A stretch of 10,375 bases of DNA from Porphyromonadaceae bacterium UBA2720 (GTDB lineage Bacteria > Bacteroidota > Bacteroidia > Bacteroidales > Muribaculaceae). The stretch spans positions 2,873 to 13,247 of the forward strand of contig DEKO01000027.1 of NCBI GenBank assembly GCA_002353885.1. Direction: 5' to 3'. The notes under the pieces are model-generated. The model made no database searches and had not been told where the DNA came from. It saw only the letters and a program-made list of their open reading frames with translations. Below, in pieces: positions 6,253 to 10,375 of this stretch. Positions within the stretch are counted from its first letter, which is position 1. Each line of letters begins with the position of its first letter. Both the position numbers and the translations under genes were made by a program.

Positions 6253-8145
6253 TTAGCGAACAACCTTGGCTACGGCCTGGGTGCCATCCTCGTAGGTCAC
6301 CACGACGATGTTCATGCCATCATAGGCCTTGTCGCTGGCCATGCCGGCAACATTGTAGTAGCGGATGCCGGCCACTGCCTTGCCTGCTGTCAGTGCCTCG
6401 ATGCCTGTCTGATGAGCATTGATGACGTACTCGCCCTCGGTGCTAGCCAGCTCTTGGCTGTCGGCATCACGCACGATGATGGTGAGCAAGCCACTTGTTG
6501 TGATTTCGATGCCGCTGTCCAGATAGTCCAACTCGGCAATGTCGCCCTCGGCCTTGCGCGGACCATTGGCACGAGTCTGCTCAACGTAGGTATAGACAAT
6601 CTTGGCGCCCTCGGGGATTGCGGGCTCAACGGTAACAAGCACTGTCTGCGGACCATCGTAGGTGCCTGGAGCGGGATCCATCGTGATGGTGTACTCCACG
6701 GGCTGGGGAGTCTCAACCACCTGCTTGTACAGGGAAACGGTGCTGTAATCAGCATTTGTCGCGTTGCTGTTGGCGTAGTTGCCAAACACATTGGCTGTGC
6801 CGTACTGGAACAGAATTTGTCTGCTGCTATTGCCATAAATTTTGGCCACAGCATCCTCGCTGACATCGATACTGAGCGTTGTCATAGATGCGCTCGAGCC
6901 GATGTTGGTGTTGCTGCCGGTGATGTTGATGAAGTTGCCATCGGGCATCGCCAAGGCGTATGCACCGGCATTGGTGGCATCAAGCTTGAGCACCATCACG
7001 TCGGTGTCGTCGGTCAGTGTGGCGATGTCGCCTGCCTCGTTGAGCGTGTAGCCAGTGGCCTTTGTGCTCTTGTTATTGTTGTTGAGCGCGCCCATGGCAG
7101 CATCACCTTCGGTGGTGATAATGATATAGTTGGCACCCACCTCGATGGCATCGTTGCTGGTCACCAATTCATACTTGTTGGTGGCCACAGGGGGCTGGTA
7201 GTTCGGGTCGATGACATAGGCAAATGTGCCATCGACCTCGCGGCCTGTGTTGGCCTCAATGCCGTAGAAGTAGAGTGTGCCGCTCTCCTCGACGGTGGCA
7301 GTAGCGCCCTCACCCTCGTCGGCTGCGTCAGTGTCGCCGGCCAGTGTGAACTCCCACATCCAGGTGATGTCGCCATAGGTCTCGCCCTCGACTGCCGCGG
7401 TCACTGTCTGAGCTTCGGTATAGGTGCCAGGGGCAGGTGTGACATTCATCGCAAGTGCCGGCAACTCGATGGTGTAAGTGCCTGTCCACTGTGCCTCGGT
7501 CATGTCATCATCGCCGTTCATGGCACTGACAGTGACCGTTGTGGTCTTGTAGAGCGTGAAGGGTTCGGTGTAATCGGTCTCTTGGCCATCGCCCAACTTG
7601 TAGGTCACCATGGCATCCTCAGTTGCGTTGAGCAACTCGATGCTCACCTCAACAGGTGCGTTGAATGTCTGTCCCTCGACAGTAGTCGGAGTCACCTTGA
7701 TGCCAAACTCGGCAGGTTGCTCGGCCTCGGTGGTGATGGTGATTGTCTGGATGCGAGTCTGAGTGTTGCCACAAGTATAGACAACCGTTTTGGCACTGCC
7801 AGTCCACGACCGGCCGTCTTCGCTCTTTGTACCGCTGTCAAACGAGCCGCTAGCAAATGTGTTGTTGCCATCTGTCGTTATTGCAATGGCTGTGATGTTG
7901 TCTTCGGCATTGATTGTCAGAGTGTTTCCTGTGTACATCCGGACAGATGTGCCGCTTGTGTAGTACTTGGGAGAGTTGGTCGCATTGCTTCCACCTGCAA
8001 AGGTCAGTGTGATGCCATCTTGCGTGACAGTGGTGACACTCTCGGCATTGTCGTAGCCCTGGGCGGTCAGGTCAATCGTCACTTGCCCGGCCCATGCGGC
8101 AGCGCAGAGCAAGGTCATCATCAGTAAAGTTAGGATTTTCTTCAT
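6253..8145 (-). CDS. Secreted modular beta-sandwich protein with T9SS-like C-terminal domain (paralogue)
   Basis: This 630-residue exported protein is a paralogue of the product of 4410-6077. The signal peptide MKKILTLLMMTLLCAAAWA is nearly identical. Residues 20-140 form the shared N-terminal beta domain (PKYYTSGTSVRMYTGN, 59-74; RIQTITITTE). Residues 147-228 look like a chitobiase-type Ig-like module (YKLGDGQETDYTEPFTL, then TTTVTVSAMNG). Residues 230-312 are a second Ig-like module. Residues 324-477 are a different middle module (KYELVTSNDAIEVGANYIII; the Asn-rich GALNNNNKS) of a kind I associate with Bacteroidetes surface proteins. Residues 484-577 match the paralogue again, including NGPRKAEGDI against GAPRKAEGDI. 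Residues 580-630 form the sorting-like tail (GIRYYNVAG, GMNIVVVTY, DGTQAVAKVVR). No enzyme motif is visible; a surface or secreted binding role is inference. It has its own promoter and terminator. Confidence 0.83.
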   Translation of the reverse strand: MKKILTLLMMTLLCAAAWAGQVTIDLTAQGYDNAESVTTVTQDGITLTFAGGSNATNSPKYYTSGTSVRMYTGNTLTINAEDNITAIAITTDGNNTFASGSFDSGTKSEDGRSWTGSAKTVVYTCGNTQTRIQTITITTEAEQPAEFGIKVTPTTVEGQTFNAPVEVSIELLNATEDAMVTYKLGDGQETDYTEPFTLYKTTTVTVSAMNGDDDMTEAQWTGTYTIELPALAMNVTPAPGTYTEAQTVTAAVEGETYGDITWMWEFTLAGDTDAADEGEGATATVEESGTLYFYGIEANTGREVDGTFAYVIDPNYQPPVATNKYELVTSNDAIEVGANYIIITTEGDAAMGALNNNNKSTKATGYTLNEAGDIATLTDDTDVMVLKLDATNAGAYALAMPDGNFINITGSNTNIGSSASMTTLSIDVSEDAVAKIYGNSSRQILFQYGTANVFGNYANSNATNADYSTVSLYKQVVETPQPVEYTITMDPAPGTYDGPQTVLVTVEPAIPEGAKIVYTYVEQTRANGPRKAEGDIAELDYLDSGIEITTSGLLTIIVRDADSQELASTEGEYVINAHQTGIEALTAGKAVAGIRYYNVAGMASDKAYDGMNIVVVTYEDGTQAVAKVVR

Positions 8146-8162
8146 CTTACGTTAATTTTGTG

Positions 8163-8185
8163 GTTAATAAATTATGGTTTGCATC
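8163..8185 (-). repeat. Leader element shared with the paralogous gene (copy 2)
   Basis: This is the second copy of the 23-base leader element described at 6098-6120. It starts 17 bases ahead of the ATG at 8145, and both copies end in TTATTAAC on the minus strand. Confidence 0.6.
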
Positions 8186-8204
8186 TCAATTCTTTTGATT
8201 GCCA

Positions 8205-8236
8205 CAAAGGTACGACTTTTTATTGAAAAAAGCAAA
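8205..8236 (-). promoter_or_regulatory. Promoter of the 630-residue secreted protein gene
   Basis: The minus strand reads TTTG (8236-8233), a 20-base spacer, then TACCTTTG (8212-8205). This is the best full match to the Bacteroidetes -33/-7 promoter in the window. Transcription should begin near 8199, giving a leader of about 53 bases. Confidence 0.75.
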
Positions 8237-8313
8237 TGTTTTAAAGCAGGCATGTTTTGCAACTTTTTTTGAGAAAAAAACGTCTAAAACGGGGAAATGT
8301 CAGAAATTGGCAT

Positions 8314-8321
8314 TATCTTTG
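8314..8321 (+). promoter_or_regulatory. Putative -7 element for the vWA-like lipoprotein gene
   Basis: TATCTTTG fits TAnnTTTG and places transcription start near 8326. That makes the longer in-frame starts upstream of it unlikely and favours the ATGs at 8338 or 8347. No clear -33 TTTG is present. Confidence 0.55.
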
Positions 8322-8346
8322 TAGGTTAAAACAGAAAATGACAAGA

Positions 8347-9783
8347 ATGAAACATCTCATATCGCTGTTGCTGTTGGGGGTGATGACCCTGGCAGTGACG
8401 TCGTGTGGCAGCTCGCCGCTCGACAAGGCCATCAAGCGCGTGCTCGTGCAGCAAGACACTACACAGGCACAGTTCGACTCAATCTGTTCTATCATCCAGC
8501 AGAACCCTGACCGATACAAGCAGTATCTTGACCAACAGGGACAGGTCAACGTGACCGAGCTGCAGGCGCTCATCGACCGCATTGGCGCCGATTTGCGGCC
8601 GCCCATTCGTTGGGACATCGCGCCCTATGGCCAACAAGAGTTGTCACTCACCATCTACTTTGAGCGCAGCGGTTCGATGGTGCCCTACGACAATGCCGGC
8701 GACCGTGGACAGCTCAAGAAGGCGGTCAACGACATCATCAATCACTTCCCGGGCCGAAAGGTCAACATTAACATCGTCAACGACAACATCTATCCCTATC
8801 AGGGCAGCGTCGACCAGTTCATTCAGGACCGAAACATCTATGCCAGCACGGCAGGGGTGGGCAACTCGGCATTCACCGATTTCCAGCAAATCTTCGGAGC
8901 TATCCTCAAGGCACAGGATGCCACCAATGTCAGTGTGGTGGTCACCGACCTCATCTACTCGCCTGCTGATGCCACCGATGTGAGCATCGACAAGATACTG
9001 AACGAGGAGAATAGCTTGGCAACGAGCATCTTCCGCCAGTACAAGGGCAAGTCGGTGCTGGTGCACCAGCTCATGGGCGACTACAATGGCAAATACTATC
9101 CTTACACCAACCGCCCGGTCGAGTTCCGCGGCATGCGGCCATTCTATCTGCTCGTGATTGCCGACACACCCGTCATGGACCGCATGGCTGCACAGAAGGA
9201 CTATAGCCAACTGATGCATCCTGCCGAAGCGCGCAACAGCTACCGTTTCAATCAGTCTGAGGCATCGGTCGACTATTGTGTATTGCCCGACTGGAAGGAC
9301 AATGCTGGACGTTTCCGCGTCGATCACAAGGATGCCACACGGCTCACCAAGTGCGAGGGCGACAAGACCACGGGCGTGTTGTGCCTGACCATTGCCGCAC
9401 GGCTCGACGGGCTGCAAAAGGACGAAGCCTTCCTGGCCGATGCGCGCAACTATAAGTTGCAGTCGACTAGCGGATTTGAGTTGAGCGTCACGCCTGTCAC
9501 TCCTGATATGATTACCGGAAACAACAAGATGTATCTCGAGGGCAAGACTCACCTGATCACGCTCAAGGGCAAGTTCGCGGGCCCGCGCGACCAGGTGTCC
9601 ATCAGTCTGCCCAACGAGATGCCGGCATGGATTGCACAGAGCACCTCGCGCGACGACACCAATACTGCCGCCAATGGTTTCTCAACCACCACGCTGGGAC
9701 TCAAAGAGTTCCTTGATGGCATTGCCAGCGCGTTCGGCACCGGAGGCAACTACACCACCATCACCGTGAAGTTGGAAAACTAA
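8347..9783 (+). CDS. Lipoprotein with degenerate von Willebrand factor A-like domain
   Basis: Function unknown. From the ATG at 8347 the product has 478 residues. MKHLISLLLLGVMTLAVTSC is a lipoprotein signal peptide with C20 as the lipidated cysteine. The residues after it (GSSPLDK) lack the acidic surface-export signal known in Bacteroidetes, so a periplasm-facing lipoprotein is likelier (inference). Residues 23-85 are helical. Residues 98-275 look vWA-like: the strand LTIYF followed by E106-R-S108-G-S110, T177 in GNSAFTDF, and D201 in VVVTDLIYS fall where the three MIDAS metal-site motifs belong, but the first Asp is Glu. Residues 300-478 form a second, beta-rich region with no family I can name. 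Alternative starts are ATG 8338 (three residues more) and a position near 8257, rejected because it precedes the promoter element. The four-helix membrane protein gene follows after 43 bases. Confidence 0.8.
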   Translation: MKHLISLLLLGVMTLAVTSCGSSPLDKAIKRVLVQQDTTQAQFDSICSIIQQNPDRYKQYLDQQGQVNVTELQALIDRIGADLRPPIRWDIAPYGQQELSLTIYFERSGSMVPYDNAGDRGQLKKAVNDIINHFPGRKVNINIVNDNIYPYQGSVDQFIQDRNIYASTAGVGNSAFTDFQQIFGAILKAQDATNVSVVVTDLIYSPADATDVSIDKILNEENSLATSIFRQYKGKSVLVHQLMGDYNGKYYPYTNRPVEFRGMRPFYLLVIADTPVMDRMAAQKDYSQLMHPAEARNSYRFNQSEASVDYCVLPDWKDNAGRFRVDHKDATRLTKCEGDKTTGVLCLTIAARLDGLQKDEAFLADARNYKLQSTSGFELSVTPVTPDMITGNNKMYLEGKTHLITLKGKFAGPRDQVSISLPNEMPAWIAQSTSRDDTNTAANGFSTTTLGLKEFLDGIASAFGTGGNYTTITVKLEN

Positions 9784-9826
9784 TATCGCTCACTAAACTC
9801 ACAACTCGCAACTTGTAACTAAAGAT

Positions 9827-10276
9827 ATGAAACAACAACACTACATCTACTTGGCACTGGGCATTGCAGCCACCATTCTGTTCTATGTGCTGCGCGTACA
9901 GGCCTACGAGGCCATTTATTCGGTCCCGGGATTCAGCGACCAGTTCTACAACGCGGGCCTGTATGAGATGATTCCGCTCATCACCATCGCAGTGCCATGG
10001 GCCGCAGCGGCCATCTATTACTTCGTCATCAATTCGGTGCGCTTCGACCGTTGGTATCACTGGCTCATGGTTGGGGGCATCTCAACTTTGCTGACCATCA
10101 TCATTGGTTACTCGGTCAACCACAGCGTGTTCAGTGACATGGGGCTGAGTTATGGTGCCGAGTCGGCAGCGTTTGAGTTGGCCAACATGGTGTGGGCAGC
10201 ACTGATGTTTGTCATTGCGTCGTTCGCCATGCGCTGGTGGAGCACCAACTGCCGCCACACCCCCTTCCCCCAATGA
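9827..10276 (+). CDS. Four-helix membrane protein, unknown function
   Basis: I do not recognise a family. The 149-residue product has four predicted transmembrane helices at about 5-23, 48-68, 78-97 and 114-136. The loops between them are short and mostly polar (for example GFSDQFYNAGLYE, 35-47, and NHSVFSDMGLSYG, 98-110), and a short basic/polar tail follows. There is no cleavable signal peptide or catalytic motif. The ATG at 9827 follows an A/T-rich leader (ACTAAAGAT). It lies 43 bases after the vWA-like lipoprotein with no terminator or promoter between them, so the two are probably co-transcribed, and the membrane protein may be the inner-membrane partner of the lipoprotein (inference). 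Confidence 0.78.
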   Translation: MKQQHYIYLALGIAATILFYVLRVQAYEAIYSVPGFSDQFYNAGLYEMIPLITIAVPWAAAAIYYFVINSVRFDRWYHWLMVGGISTLLTIIIGYSVNHSVFSDMGLSYGAESAAFELANMVWAALMFVIASFAMRWWSTNCRHTPFPQ

Positions 10277-10282
10277 CCAAAA

Positions 10283-10359
10283 CCACGAAAGTGGCGGGGA
10301 ATTAATCGAACCGCGAATATCGCGAATGTGGCGGGGCTTAAAAAAGGATGACATTCGCG
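10283..10359. repeat. Non-coding tract of short direct and inverted repeats
   Basis: A small hairpin CCAC-GAAA-GTGG lies at 10283-10294. The 14-mer CGAAAGTGGCGGGG (10286-10299) recurs with one mismatch at 10323-10336. CGCGAATAT (10312-10320) is followed in tandem by CGCGAATGT (10321-10329), which is the exact inverse complement of ACATTCGCG at 10351-10359. No T run follows, so it is not a standard intrinsic terminator. It may be a dispersed intergenic repeat; other copies would have to be found elsewhere in the genome. Confidence 0.6.
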
Positions 10360-10375
10360 TAATTGGATAATCTTG

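Noticed and set aside
6238..8127. A 629-codon open frame on the plus strand, antisense to nearly the whole 630-residue secreted protein gene
   Set aside because: The minus-strand gene has a signal peptide, a paralogue next door, a full -33/-7 promoter and a terminator. The antisense product has no recognisable domain, is rich in Cys/His/Gly and follows from codon bias that avoids antisense stops.
8257..8337. Longer N-terminus for the vWA-like lipoprotein
   Set aside because: It would place about 30 basic residues before a lipoprotein signal peptide, and the frame runs through the likely -7 element at 8314-8321.
8644..9552. A 302-codon minus-strand frame inside the vWA-like lipoprotein gene
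   Set aside because: It lies wholly within the better-supported plus-strand gene and has no signal sequence, domain or promoter.
10277..10375. CRISPR array at the right end
   Set aside because: The repeats are 9-14 bases, some tandem and some inverted, and without regular spacers; no cas gene is visible.

Overview
The window reads as a chromosomal segment of a Bacteroidales bacterium, most likely a gut Muribaculaceae or Prevotellaceae relative (inference). Three things point there. Promoter-like sites match the Bacteroidetes -7 consensus TAnnTTTG in front of most transcription units (about 712-719, 826-833, 3940-3947, 6133-6140, 8205-8212, 8314-8321). The 74-residue DUF2795-type protein is of a kind I associate with Bacteroidetes. 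Two large secreted proteins end in a C-terminal module resembling type IX secretion sorting domains. No rRNA, tRNA, CRISPR array, insertion sequence or phage gene is visible.

Layout. Positions 1-79 hold no gene that I can support. A minus-strand zinc-ribbon membrane protein (80-652) diverges from a plus-strand membrane-anchored TPR protein (884-1564) across a 231-base promoter region. A strong intrinsic terminator follows the TPR gene. It lies only a few bases before a compact plus-strand operon: tsaE (tRNA t6A synthesis), birA (biotin-protein ligase without a DNA-binding domain), a LOG-family nucleotide phosphoribohydrolase and a PduO-type cobalamin adenosyltransferase. These four genes overlap or nearly abut (1641-3923). 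A small acidic DUF2795-type gene follows (4037-4261) with its own promoter-like element.

Two long minus-strand genes come next (4410-6077 and 6253-8145). They encode paralogous, modular, all-beta secreted proteins. Both have the same signal peptide, the same N-terminal beta domain and the same last ~150 residues, but different middle modules. Each has its own promoter and its own hairpin terminator, and their 5' leaders share a 23-base element.

Divergent from these is a plus-strand pair: a lipoprotein with a degenerate von Willebrand factor A-like domain (about 8347-9783) and a four-helix membrane protein (9827-10276). Nothing in the pair is recognisable as a characterised pathway, and it is the best candidate here for an undescribed system. 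The window ends in a non-coding tract of short direct and inverted repeats (10283-10359).

How the genes work together. The tsaE-birA-LOG-adenosyltransferase block is housekeeping: tRNA modification, cofactor attachment, nucleotide clean-up and B12 activation. The 4410-8145 pair probably acts at or outside the outer membrane. The 8347-10276 pair is envelope-located with no known function.
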